From CAZNMF01 sp035547155 (lineage in GTDB: Bacteria; Acidobacteriota; Vicinamibacteria; Vicinamibacterales; SCN-69-37): a stretch of 16,371 nt of DNA. A model generated the notes under the pieces. It did no database searches. It was not told the DNA's origin and saw only the letters and a program-made list of their open reading frames with translations. The translations under genes and the position numbers were made by a program. Within the stretch, counting starts at the first letter, position 1. The number at the start of each line of letters is the position of its first letter. Location: the NCBI GenBank assembly GCA_035547155.1, contig DASZVJ010000151.1, positions 1 through 16,371 of the forward strand, written 5' to 3'. Below are positions 1 to 9,434 of this stretch, one piece after another.

Positions 1-2738
1 TGGAGCTCGTCGCCTCCGATCCGGATGTGATCAGCCCGACGATCATCGAGTTCGACGGCAACGGCCGCATGTACGTCGGCGAGATGATCGGCTACATGCA
101 GGACGCGGAAGCGTCACGCGAGCACGATCCCGTGAGCCGCATCAGCCGGTGGGAGAGCACCAAGGGCGACGGCGTCTACGACAAGCACACGATCTTCGCG
201 GACCATCTCGTGGCGCCGCGCATGATCCTGCCGCTCACCGACGGCGCGATCCTCACGAGCGAGACGGACTCCGACGACATCATCAAGCTCACCGACACCA
301 ACGGCGACGGCGTCGCGGACAAACGCGAGGTCGTGTTCACGGGCATCGGCCAGAGCGGCGACGCGAACATCGAACATCAGAAGGCCGGCCTGGTCTGGAA
401 CATGGACAACTGGATCTACACGACGTACAACGCGTTCCGGATCCGGTGGACGCCGAACGGCTTCCTGCGCGAGCCGACCGGGCCGAACGGCGGTCAGTGG
501 GGCCTGTCCCACGATGACGACGGCAAGCCGTGGTTCGTCGACGCCGGCGGCGAGCGCGGGCCGATGAACTTCCAGTTCCCAATTGTCTACGGCGGGTTCA
601 CGCCGTGCGCGCCGGCGCGTGGCAACGGCGGATTCGGCGCACGCGGCGGCGCAATCACGACGCCGCCCGAGCGTGACCCGAACTGTCCGGCAGGGATGGA
701 CAGCGGCTTCGAGGACGGATTCGCCACCGTGTGGCCTGCGCCGGGCATCTCGGACATGCAGGGCGGGCCCAATCGCATCCGCACGCCTGCGGGCAACCTG
801 AATCACTTCACGGCGGCGACCGGTCCCGCCATCGTGCGCGGCGATCGTCTGCCGGATGATCTGAAGGGCGACCTGCTCTTCACCGAGCCGGTCGGCCGTC
901 TGATCCGCCGCGCGAAGATCGTCGACGTCGAAGGGCTCACCGAGCTGCGCAACGCCTATCCGCAGGCCGAGTTCCTGACGAGCGACGACCAGCTGTTCCG
1001 TCCGGTCAACATCAGCAACGCGCCGGACGGCACGGTCTTCATCGCGGACATGTACCACGGCATCATCCAGGAGCGGCAGTGGTCGGGCCCGGGCAGCTAC
1101 CTGCGCGCGAAGATCGAGCAGTACCAACTCGACAAGGTCGTCAATCACGGCCGCATCTGGCGGCTGCGCTACGACGGCCGCGCCGCCGTGCCGGCCACGG
1201 ATACGAACATCGGTCAGGCGGCGATTCCCGCGATCGAGCCGAACTTCACCAACCCGCACATGTACGGCGAGACGCCGGCGCAGCTGGTCGCGCATCTCAC
1301 GAGCGAGAACGGCTGGTATCGCGACATGGCGCAGCGGCTGCTCGTGCTGAGCCAGGACAAGTCGGTCGTCCCGGCGCTGCAGCAGATGACGCGCTCGTCG
1401 GACAACCTGCTCGCGCGCTTCCACGCGCTGTGGACGCTCGAGGGCCTCGGCGCGCTCGACGCGGGCCTCGTGCGCGAGGAGATGAAAGATCCGAATCCGC
1501 GCATGCGCATCCAGGCGATTCGCGCGAGCGAGACGCTCTACAAGGCCGGTGACAAGACGTTCGCCGACGACTATCGCGCGCTCGCCAAGGACGCCGACTA
1601 TCACGTCGACATCCAGGCGATGTTGACGCTGAACCTCTTCAAGGTGGACGGCGTGGCGGACGTGATCAAGTCCGTGCAGGCCGCACATCCCGAGAAGGGC
1701 GTGCAGCTCATCGCGAAGTACTTGCTGACGGCGCCCACGGCGAACAACTTCGGCGGCGTGCGCGGCGGCCTCACGGCCGAACAGCAGAAGCTGATGCAGC
1801 AGGGCGGCGAGGTGTTCAATGCCGTCTGCTTCTCGTGCCACGGCAACGACGGCCGCGGCCGCGAGCTCGCCGGAGGCGCGCCAGGCACGCTGATGGCGCC
1901 GCCGCTGGCCGGCTCGCCGCGCGTGCAGGGCCACAAGGACTACGTGATCCGCGTGTTGCTCTACGGGCTCACCGGACCGCTCGGCGACAGGACGTACTCC
2001 GAGGTCATGGTCCCGATGGGCGCGAACAACGACGAGTGGGTCGCCGGCATCGCGTCGTACGTCCGCAACAGCTTCGGCAACGCGTCCGGCATGGTCTCGC
2101 CGGCCGACGTCGCGCGCGTCCGCGCCGAAACCGCGAAGCGCAAGACGATGTGGACGATGCCCGAGGCGCTGGCGGGCCTGCCGCACGCGATCGACACGAC
2201 GGGCGTGAAGCTGTCGGCGAGCCATAACGCGGCCGACGCCAACGGCGCGCTGACGCTGCGCGGCTGGAGCACGGACGCGCCGCAGGCGTCGGGCATGTGG
2301 TTCCAGATCGAGCTGCCGCAGCCGGCGATGGTGACCGAAGTCCAGTTCGATTCGACGGCCATGCGTGGCGGTGGCGGCGGCCGAGGCGGATTCGGCGGCG
2401 GCCGCGGCGCGCGCGGCGCGGCCGCGCCAGGAGCCCCTGGTCGCGGTCAAGCCGCGGCTCCGGGAGCACCTGGCGTACCGGCGGCTCGTGGCGGCGGTTT
2501 CGGACAGCAGCAGCCACCGCCGACGCCGACGTCGCCGAAGGCCTACACCGTCAGCGTCTCGACGGACGGCAAGACCTGGAGCAAGCCGGTCTTCACGGGC
2601 CAGGGCGAGGGCAACCGCACGGACGCGCGCTTCGCGCCCGTCCGCGCGAAGTTCGTCCGCATCACGTTGACCGAATCCGCGGCAGATGTGCCGAACTGGT
2701 CGGTCAACGGGTTGAAGGTGTACGAAGCAGGGAAGTAG
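1..2738 (+). CDS. Secreted dehydrogenase-type beta-propeller, HEAT-like, cytochrome c and discoidin fusion protein (5' truncated by window)
   Basis: The reading frame is open from base 3, so the gene begins before the window; the GTG at 27 is internal because ELVASDP-type sequence of the same domain precedes it. Numbering from that GTG gives 903 residues. Residues 1 to about 390 resemble the 'membrane-bound dehydrogenase' (PVC-type) propeller, with RPVNISNAPDG and ADMYHGIIQE as landmarks. Residues about 415-545 look like HEAT-type helical repeats. A c-type cytochrome domain follows: CFSCH at 601-605 is the haem-attachment CXXCH, and MVPMG at 661-665 offers a distal Met. The C-terminus (about 730-903) is an F5/8 type C (discoidin) fold, split by a Gly/Ala/Arg/Pro-rich insert at about 779-836. 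The likely role is periplasmic oxidation of a sugar or other organic substrate with electrons passed to haem c; the substrate is unknown. It converges on the minus-strand operon. Confidence 0.85.
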   Translation, partial: ELVASDPDVISPTIIEFDGNGRMYVGEMIGYMQDAEASREHDPVSRISRWESTKGDGVYDKHTIFADHLVAPRMILPLTDGAILTSETDSDDIIKLTDTNGDGVADKREVVFTGIGQSGDANIEHQKAGLVWNMDNWIYTTYNAFRIRWTPNGFLREPTGPNGGQWGLSHDDDGKPWFVDAGGERGPMNFQFPIVYGGFTPCAPARGNGGFGARGGAITTPPERDPNCPAGMDSGFEDGFATVWPAPGISDMQGGPNRIRTPAGNLNHFTAATGPAIVRGDRLPDDLKGDLLFTEPVGRLIRRAKIVDVEGLTELRNAYPQAEFLTSDDQLFRPVNISNAPDGTVFIADMYHGIIQERQWSGPGSYLRAKIEQYQLDKVVNHGRIWRLRYDGRAAVPATDTNIGQAAIPAIEPNFTNPHMYGETPAQLVAHLTSENGWYRDMAQRLLVLSQDKSVVPALQQMTRSSDNLLARFHALWTLEGLGALDAGLVREEMKDPNPRMRIQAIRASETLYKAGDKTFADDYRALAKDADYHVDIQAMLTLNLFKVDGVADVIKSVQAAHPEKGVQLIAKYLLTAPTANNFGGVRGGLTAEQQKLMQQGGEVFNAVCFSCHGNDGRGRELAGGAPGTLMAPPLAGSPRVQGHKDYVIRVLLYGLTGPLGDRTYSEVMVPMGANNDEWVAGIASYVRNSFGNASGMVSPADVARVRAETAKRKTMWTMPEALAGLPHAIDTTGVKLSASHNAADANGALTLRGWSTDAPQASGMWFQIELPQPAMVTEVQFDSTAMRGGGGGRGGFGGGRGARGAAAPGAPGRGQAAAPGAPGVPAARGGGFGQQQPPPTPTSPKAYTVSVSTDGKTWSKPVFTGQGEGNRTDARFAPVRAKFVRITLTESAADVPNWSVNGLKVYEAGK

Positions 2739-2748
2739 GTAACAGGCT

Positions 2749-2785
2749 GCGGTCCGCGGTCTGCCGTCGGCAGACCGCAGACCGT
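2749..2785. terminator. Strong hairpin between convergent genes, probable bidirectional terminator
   Basis: Arms 2756-2765 and 2769-2778 are perfectly complementary (10 bp) around a 3-nt loop. Past one mismatch the stem continues with 2749-2754 against 2780-2785, giving about 17 bp. It fills nearly all of the gap between the stop codons of the two convergent genes (2738 and 2785). There is no clear T-run on either strand, so it is not a textbook intrinsic terminator, but its size and position suggest transcript ends on both strands. The arms are built of 7-bp units (ggtccgc, ggtctgc and gcagacc twice). Confidence 0.6.
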
Positions 2786-4446
2786 TACGGTTCTTCCACC
2801 ATCAGGATCTGATTCGCCGCAACGCCCGTCAGCGTCTGCGTCTTGCCGCTCGGCCAGCGGATCGTGAGCCGATCGATCGTCTTCGCCGCGCCGAGACCGA
2901 AGTGCGCGCGGACGTCGTTCGCGCTGAGATAGCTCGCGACGTTCGTGATCTCGCCCATCTGCCGGCGTCCGCCCGCCTGAATCTCCACGTGCGCGCCGAG
3001 GCCGAACGTGTTGTCCGTCCTGCCCTTCGCACGAATCGTGATCCAGTTCGCGCCCGGCGCGCCCGTGTTCTTCAGCAGAATCGGCGCGCCGCCTTGATTG
3101 GCCATGACGACGTCGAGGTCGCCGTCGTTGTCGTAGTCGGCGACCGCGAGCCCACGGCCGACGCGCGCGATCTGGAGCGCCGGCCCGCTCTGCGCCGTGA
3201 TGTCGCGGAACCGGCCGCCGCCCGTGTTCTCGTACAGCAGCGGCTTCTGCGCGAAACGTGACGTCGGCCGGAAGAGCTGCACGTTGTCGATCACATGGCC
3301 GTTGGTGACGATGATGTCGAGGTCGCCGTCGTTGTCGAGATCGAAGAGCTTCGTGCCGAAGCCGAGCGGGCCGTAGCCCGACTGCAGGCCGATCTTGGCG
3401 GACACGTCGGCGAACGTGCCGTCGCCGTTGTTCTTGTAGAGCGTGTTCAGCTCGTCCTCGAAGTTCGTGACGAACAGCTCCGGCCGTCCGTCGCCGTCGA
3501 CGTCGCCGCAGTCGACGCCCATGCCCGCCTGCGGCTTGCCGTTGCCGTCGAAGCCGACGCCGGCGCCGTACGCGACGTCGCGGAACGTGCCGTTGCCGTT
3601 GTTGTGGTAGAGAAAATTGCGGACCTGATCGTTGGCGACGTAGACGTCCGTGCGGCCGTCGCCGTCGACGTCACAGAACACGACGCCGAGGCCTTTGCCC
3701 GCCGGATTCGCGATGCCCGCCGCTTTCGAGACGTCCGTGAACGTGCCGTTCCCGTTGTTGCGATACAGCCGATCCGCCGTCCCATCGAACATCGTCGGGC
3801 TGCAGTACATGCGGTAGCCGGGCTTCTGATAGCCGCAGTACGGATTGTCGGTGAGGCGATAGTTCAGATAGTTTGCGACGTAGAGATCGAGATCCCCGTC
3901 GCCGTCGAAGTCGAAGAAGCCGGTGCTCGTGCTCCATTCGCTCGCCGGGCCGGCCACGCCCGCGCTCGCGGTCACGTCGACGAACGTGCCCTTGCCGGTG
4001 TTGCGATAGAGGACGTTCGGGCCGAACGCGGTGACGTAGAGATCGAGCCAGCCGTCGTTGTCGAAGTCGCCGACCGCGACGCCGGTTTTGTACGACTTCG
4101 CGCTCGCGCCCGTGTTGCCGGCGACGCCCGTCTGCGCCGTGACGTCGGTGAACGTGCCGTCGCGGTTGTTGTGATACAGCGCGTTCGACGTGCCCGGCGC
4201 GCCGTTGACGAAGAACAGATCGGGATAGCCGTCGTTGTCGTAATCGATCCACGCGACGCCGGAGCCGAAGCTCTCGATCATGTATTTGTTCGCCGACGCG
4301 CCGGACTGGTGGACGAACGTGATCTTCGCGGCGGCCGTGGCATCGACGAAGGGCGCAGGTCTGGCCGGCGCGCTGCTGTTGCGTTGACCGGTGAGCGCGG
4401 CCGGCGCGAGCAGCAGCATCGCCGGCAGCATCCATTTGACCGTCAC
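2785..4446 (-). CDS. CRTAC1-family FG-GAP/VCBS repeat protein with ASPIC/UnbV C-terminal domain
   Basis: Predicted 553-residue exported protein. The frame stays open far upstream, but the start is set to the GTG at 4446, which overlaps the TPR gene's stop as GTGA and has AAAGGA (4457-4452) 5 nt before it. A Sec-type signal follows (WMLPAMLLLAPAALTGQ). The mature part has seven FG-GAP-like repeats with calcium-loop motifs: DYDNDGYPD, DFDNDGWLD, DFDGDGDLD, DVDGDGRTD, DVDGDGRPE, DLDNDGDLD and DYDNDGDLD. Together these should form an integrin-alpha-like propeller. The last 85 or so residues are the ASPIC/UnbV domain, ending in an IRWPSG signature. The fifth loop ends in Glu rather than Asp. Family members are extracellular or periplasmic with poorly known function. 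It is translationally coupled to the TPR gene, so the two products probably act together. Confidence 0.88.
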   Translation of the reverse strand: MTVKWMLPAMLLLAPAALTGQRNSSAPARPAPFVDATAAAKITFVHQSGASANKYMIESFGSGVAWIDYDNDGYPDLFFVNGAPGTSNALYHNNRDGTFTDVTAQTGVAGNTGASAKSYKTGVAVGDFDNDGWLDLYVTAFGPNVLYRNTGKGTFVDVTASAGVAGPASEWSTSTGFFDFDGDGDLDLYVANYLNYRLTDNPYCGYQKPGYRMYCSPTMFDGTADRLYRNNGNGTFTDVSKAAGIANPAGKGLGVVFCDVDGDGRTDVYVANDQVRNFLYHNNGNGTFRDVAYGAGVGFDGNGKPQAGMGVDCGDVDGDGRPELFVTNFEDELNTLYKNNGDGTFADVSAKIGLQSGYGPLGFGTKLFDLDNDGDLDIIVTNGHVIDNVQLFRPTSRFAQKPLLYENTGGGRFRDITAQSGPALQIARVGRGLAVADYDNDGDLDVVMANQGGAPILLKNTGAPGANWITIRAKGRTDNTFGLGAHVEIQAGGRRQMGEITNVASYLSANDVRAHFGLGAAKTIDRLTIRWPSGKTQTLTGVAANQILMVEEP

Positions 4447-5624
4447 TCGCGTCCTTTCGTTGGCGGTGCCGTGGGGCGTGCGGGGGCTGTCGTCGCGGGG
4501 GCGCGATCGATCCGCTGCTGGAGATCGGCCGCGAGCGGCGCGCCCAGCGTCTTCGCCTGCGCCGCTTCGTCGCGCGCTTTCGCGTACGCGCCCTGACGCA
4601 GGTAGACCTCGGCGAGCGCGCGGTGACTCGCGCCGTCGTTCGGGTTCATCGTGATCGCCGTGTTCAACGCCGTCGCCGCGGCCTGCAGCCGGCCCTGCTT
4701 GAGACGCAGCAGTCCCCACTCGAGATTGAGCAACGTCTCGACGCGCTGATATTCCGGCGTGACCTGGACGTTCGTCTCGGTCGACTTCGCCTGCGTCAGG
4801 TGCTGCTCGGCGTCTGCCAGCTGGCCTTTGAGGCGATACGCGCGGCCCAGCTCGATCGTCATCTCGCGGCTCGCCGGCGCGATCGACGCGCCTTCGGTCA
4901 GCGACGCCACGGCTTCGTCGAGCCGGTTCGCGTCGATGTACGCGATGCCGAGATACAGGAACACGTCCGGCACTTCGGCGCCGCTGCGGACCACGCCCTC
5001 GAGCTCCTTGATCGCATCGTCGCGCTCGCCGAGATCGAGCATCGCCCGCGCGCGGTAGTAATGCGCCTGCGTCAGCGTGCTGTCGGCCTCGAGCGCGAGG
5101 CTGGCGAGCGCCTTGGCTCGCGCCGGATCGCCGAGATGCCGCTCGGCCTCGCCGAGGATCGCGAGGAACTGCGCCTGGCCGGGCACCTGACGCAGGGCGA
5201 CGTTCGCTTCGTCGCGCGCGTTCTCGTAGCGGCCGAGATCGAAGTACGTCTGGGCGAGCAGCAGCCGCGCGGCGATCAGGCCGGGATCGAGCTCGATCGC
5301 CTGCTGCAGCTCGGCTTTGGCCTCGCCCATCATGATCTCCGTGCCAGCTGTGCGATACGCGGCGCCGAGCAGCAGGTGCGCTTCGGCGATCGACGGATCG
5401 GCCGCGAGAATCTGCTGCAGCTCGGGGACCGCGTCGCGCAGTCCGGTCGGGCTCGCGTACACCTGCGAGCGGATGCGATCGAGCCGATCTTTCAATGATG
5501 GCGCCGGCGATGCCGTCCCCGTCGACGGCGCGGGCGACGGTGTTTGCGCCGATGCGATCGTCGTTGCGGCCGTCAACGCGGCGACGCTGGCCGCGAGCGT
5601 GATGACATGGAGGAGGCGCGACAT
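4443..5624 (-). CDS. Exported tetratricopeptide-repeat protein
   Basis: Predicted 393-residue protein beginning with a hydrophobic signal peptide (MSRLLHVITLAASVAALTAA, cleavage likely after ASA near residue 26). A Pro/Ser/Thr-rich linker and then eight or so degenerate TPR units occupy about residues 50-370. Typical A/L/Y/A patterns are visible, for example AEAHLLLGAAYRTAG, ARLLLAQTYFDLGRYENA and VFLYLGIAYIDANRLDEA. The C-terminus is Pro/Ala/Thr-rich (APARPTAPPTKGRE). TPR domains are protein-protein scaffolds, and a periplasmic location is inferred from the signal. No clear Shine-Dalgarno precedes the ATG, but a TATAAT box lies 25 bp upstream. The stop codon overlaps the downstream CRTAC1 start by 4 nt, making this the first gene of a two-gene operon. 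TPR plus ASPIC/UnbV pairing is familiar in Acidobacteriota, but no defined function is known to me. Confidence 0.88.
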   Translation of the reverse strand: MSRLLHVITLAASVAALTAATTIASAQTPSPAPSTGTASPAPSLKDRLDRIRSQVYASPTGLRDAVPELQQILAADPSIAEAHLLLGAAYRTAGTEIMMGEAKAELQQAIELDPGLIAARLLLAQTYFDLGRYENARDEANVALRQVPGQAQFLAILGEAERHLGDPARAKALASLALEADSTLTQAHYYRARAMLDLGERDDAIKELEGVVRSGAEVPDVFLYLGIAYIDANRLDEAVASLTEGASIAPASREMTIELGRAYRLKGQLADAEQHLTQAKSTETNVQVTPEYQRVETLLNLEWGLLRLKQGRLQAAATALNTAITMNPNDGASHRALAEVYLRQGAYAKARDEAAQAKTLGAPLAADLQQRIDRAPATTAPARPTAPPTKGRE

Positions 5625-5648
5625 CGGGAGGATCGCCGGAACCCGTCA

Positions 5649-5654
5649 ATTATA
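5649..5654 (-). promoter_or_regulatory. Candidate -10 box (TATAAT) for the TPR-CRTAC1 operon
   Basis: On the minus strand an exact TATAAT sits 25 bp upstream of the TPR start codon, an A/T island inside very GC-rich DNA. A leader of roughly 18 nt would result. No good TTGACA-like -35 box is visible about 17 bp further upstream, so the promoter might need an activator. Moderate support only. Confidence 0.45.
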
Positions 5655-5674
5655 GACGCCGGCTCCCTGGCGTC
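5655..5674. promoter_or_regulatory. Dyad gacgcc-N8-ggcgtc, candidate operator in the divergent promoter region
   Basis: The perfect 6-bp inverted repeat lies directly upstream of the TATAAT box and 19 bp before the ATG of the sensor kinase gene. Its place between two divergently transcribed units is typical of a regulator site. The LuxR-type regulator encoded next door is the obvious candidate, but the sequence does not match the well-known NarL heptamer, so the link is inferred. Confidence 0.3.
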
Positions 5675-5692
5675 CGGCCGGGCGCGGCGGCG

Positions 5693-7063
5693 ATGGCACC
5701 GGGATTCGGAGTATCTTGCCGTGTGCCTCGCGGCGCCTCCCAGGGCCGATCGCCGACGCCGGGACTGCTGATCGGGCTGGTGCTGACGCTCGCAGCCGTC
5801 GCGGCCTACGCGCATTCGATCGCGCGTCAGATCGCGAGCCTGCGCGTGCTCCAGAGCGATCTCGTCGATCGCAACCGGCGCGACTCGCTGCAACTGCTGC
5901 GCGCGCAGAACGATCTCAACCAGCTCGGGCTCGCGATGCGCGACATGCTCGACGAGGCCGAGCCGTATCCGCTGACGGCCTGGTCCGCGCAGTTCGCGCG
6001 CATCCGCACGGATCTGACCGACGCGCTCGCGCGCGAGGCCGAGCTCGCCGGCGGATCGCCGCAGGCCGATCCCGACGGCCTCGCCGACTCGCTCGCGCAA
6101 TTCTGGGACGCCGTCGATCGCACGTTCGCGCTCGCCGCCAACGGCCGCGCCGACGAGGCGCGCGCGCAGGTGCGCGTGTCGCTGCAGGCGCGGCAGGCCT
6201 CGCTCACGACGACGGTCGCGCGGCGGCTCGTTGCGAACAACGAGCGCGACGAGGACGCGGGCGCACGCGTGCAGGCCATCTACGATCAGGTGCAGCGCCA
6301 AGGCTATGGCTTTCTGGCGGCGACGCTGCTCGTCATCGCCGGCACGAGCTTGTATCTGATCCGCGCGAACCGCCGTCTGTTCGCCGAGCTCGCGTCGCTC
6401 TCGGATCGCCGTCGCGAGCTGGCGCAGCAGCTGATCGCGACACGCGAGTCGACGCTGCGTCACGTCTCGCGCGAGCTGCACGACGAGCTCGGACAGATTC
6501 TGACGGCGATGGGCTCGATGCTCGGCCGCGCCGAGCGGCGGACGGCCGAGAGCGATCCGCTGCGCCGCGATCTCCGCGAGATTGGCGAGATGGCGCAGAG
6601 CACGCTGAACACCGTCCGCAGCCTGTCGCAGACGCTGCATCCGGCGATCCTCGACGAGCTCGGGCTCGAGAGCACGATCGAGTGGTACGTGACGACGGTG
6701 AAGAAGCAGCTGGGCGTCGAGGTCACCTACGAGCGCAGCGGAACGCCGGTGCCAGTCGACGCGACGGTGGGCATCCACGTCTATCGCATCCTCCAGGAAG
6801 CCATGAATAATGTCGCGAAGCACGCCGGCACCGATCGCGCGTGGGTCCGGTTGCGATATCTGCCGCGGGCTCTCGAGCTGGAGGTCGAAGATCATGGCCG
6901 CGGCCTCGGCGCGCCGTCGTCCGGACGCGGTCTCGGCGTGATTGCGATGCGCGAGCGTGCAGAGCTGGTCAGCGGCACCCTGACCTTTGTGAAGCCGGAC
7001 GCGGGCGGCACCCTCGTCCGCGTCCATGTCCCTCTCGAGGATGCCGAAGGCGATGGCCGATAG
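5693..7063 (+). CDS. LuxR/NarL-system sensor histidine kinase (HisKA_3 type), membrane-bound
   Basis: Predicted 456-residue kinase. TM1 is at about residues 24-40 and TM2 at about 204-223, enclosing about 160 residues of mostly helical, Arg/Ala/Asp-rich sensor region that I do not recognise. The cytoplasmic part has a HisKA_3 dimerisation helix with the phospho-acceptor His263 in RELHDELGQ. A GHKL ATPase follows: N-box ILQEAMNNVAKHAG near 365-380 and G-boxes DHGRGLG and GRGLGVIAMRERAELV near 400-425. This is the NarX/DegS/UhpB class. The start is uncertain: ATG 5693 is used, but GTG 5723 (residue 11) has ggag at 5708-5711 upstream and still keeps TM1. The 3' end overlaps the response-regulator gene, so the two form a cognate pair. 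The signal is unknown. Confidence 0.88.
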   Translation: MAPGFGVSCRVPRGASQGRSPTPGLLIGLVLTLAAVAAYAHSIARQIASLRVLQSDLVDRNRRDSLQLLRAQNDLNQLGLAMRDMLDEAEPYPLTAWSAQFARIRTDLTDALAREAELAGGSPQADPDGLADSLAQFWDAVDRTFALAANGRADEARAQVRVSLQARQASLTTTVARRLVANNERDEDAGARVQAIYDQVQRQGYGFLAATLLVIAGTSLYLIRANRRLFAELASLSDRRRELAQQLIATRESTLRHVSRELHDELGQILTAMGSMLGRAERRTAESDPLRRDLREIGEMAQSTLNTVRSLSQTLHPAILDELGLESTIEWYVTTVKKQLGVEVTYERSGTPVPVDATVGIHVYRILQEAMNNVAKHAGTDRAWVRLRYLPRALELEVEDHGRGLGAPSSGRGLGVIAMRERAELVSGTLTFVKPDAGGTLVRVHVPLEDAEGDGR

Positions 7064-7678
7064 GATCACGGTGCTGCTGGCGGACGATCACCATCTGGTG
7101 CGGCGCGGATTTCGCCGCCTGCTCGAAGACGACGCCGATCTCTCCGTCGTCGGCGAGGCGAGCGACGGCGACGAAGCCGTCTCGCTCGCCGCGGAATTGC
7201 GCCCGCGCGTCGTTGTCATGGACTGCGCGATGCCGGGGACGAGCGGGCTCGTCGCGACGAAGCGCATCCTCGAGACGATGCCGGACGTGGCCGTGCTGAT
7301 GCTGAGCATGCACGCCGAGCAGACGCTCGTCACGCAGGCGCTCGCCGCCGGCGCGCGCGGGTACGTGCTCAAGAACGCGCTCGATCTCGATCTCGCGTCC
7401 GCGGTCAAGCGCGTCGCGGCGGGGGAGACCGTGCTCGATCCGGCTGTGGCGCCGGCGACGATGCTGAAGGGCGATCGCAACCATGGCTTGAGCCCGCGCG
7501 AGCTCGAAGTGCTGCAGTTGATCTGCCAGGGCCTGTCGAATCGCGCGATCGCGACGAAGCTCGATCTCAGCGTCAACACCGTGAGCGTGCATCGCGCGAA
7601 CATCATGAGCCAGCTCGGCGTGCACAAGACCGCCGAGCTCGTCGTCTACGCGCTGCGCCACGGGCTCGTGGGGCCGCT

Positions 7679-7682
<4 letters not shown>
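7053..7682 (+). CDS. NarL/FixJ-family response regulator (REC plus LuxR HTH)
   Basis: Predicted 209-residue regulator starting MADRITVLLADDHHLVRRGF. In-frame ATGs at 7026 and 7041 also exist; 7053 gives the standard receiver N-terminus and overlaps the kinase gene by 11 nt. The receiver has the acidic pair D11/D12, the phospho-acceptor D57 (VVMDCAMPG), a Ser in LMLSMHA and the conserved Lys in GYVLKNA. The C-terminal LuxR domain is complete: LSPRELEVLQLICQGLSNRA, then LDLSVNTVSVHRANIMSQLG. Phosphorylation by the upstream kinase should drive dimerisation and DNA binding. Probable targets include its own operon and the divergent TPR-CRTAC1 operon. Its TGA overlaps the next gene's GTG, so the regulator and a secreted effector are translated from one message. 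Confidence 0.92.
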
Positions 7683-9367
<1,685 letters not shown>

Positions 9368-9375
9368 CGATCGCC

Positions 9376-9400
9376 GGGCGACCACAAGGGTCGCCCCTAC
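9376..9400 (+). repeat. Short palindromic repeat, copy 1 (gggcgacc-acaag-ggtcgccc-ctac)
   Basis: A perfect 8-bp stem with a 5-nt acaag loop and a ctac tail lies 8 bp after the second CRTAC1 stop and 34 bp before the RMD1-like start. It could act as a terminator or attenuator between the two genes. It belongs to the same family as copies at 10538, 10598, 10629, 10688 and 16307; its stem differs from theirs by paired changes. Confidence 0.8.
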
Positions 9401-9410
9401 GGTGTCGCCC

Positions 9411-9431
9411 GCGGCCCGTAGCCTGTAGCCC
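9411..9431. repeat. Heptamer tandem repeat (gcggccc, gtagcct, gtagccc)
   Basis: Three consecutive 7-bp units, the last two differing at one base, end 3 bp before the ATG at 9435. They occupy the place where a ribosome-binding site would be expected, and no Shine-Dalgarno is visible. This is one of several different 7-bp repeats in the window. Confidence 0.5.
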
Positions 9432-9434
9432 GCC

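Noticed and set aside
114..2450. A 778-codon open frame on the minus strand opposite the dehydrogenase/cytochrome gene
   Set aside because: Composition is Arg/Ala/His-rich without domains; the plus strand has clear catalytic and haem motifs. Long antisense frames are expected in GC-rich DNA.
3295..4596. A 433-codon plus-strand frame with a repeating Val/Ala/Glu pattern opposite the CRTAC1 gene
   Set aside because: The regular pattern is the antisense image of the repeated DxDGDxxxD calcium loops, not a real repeat protein.
4447..5649. Extension of the first CRTAC1 frame upstream through the TPR gene, giving an apparent 954-residue protein
   Set aside because: The extra N-terminal 400 residues are low-complexity Arg/Ala/Gly sequence in a shifted frame of the TPR gene. 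The GTG at 4446 has a Shine-Dalgarno, a signal peptide and a 4-nt overlap.
5821..7660. High density of GATC/CGATCG in the kinase and regulator genes as a possible methylation or origin signal
   Set aside because: It is explained by frequent Asp/Ile-Arg codon pairs (GAT CGC) across all genes here; there is no clustering in a spacer and no DnaA-box-like sequence.
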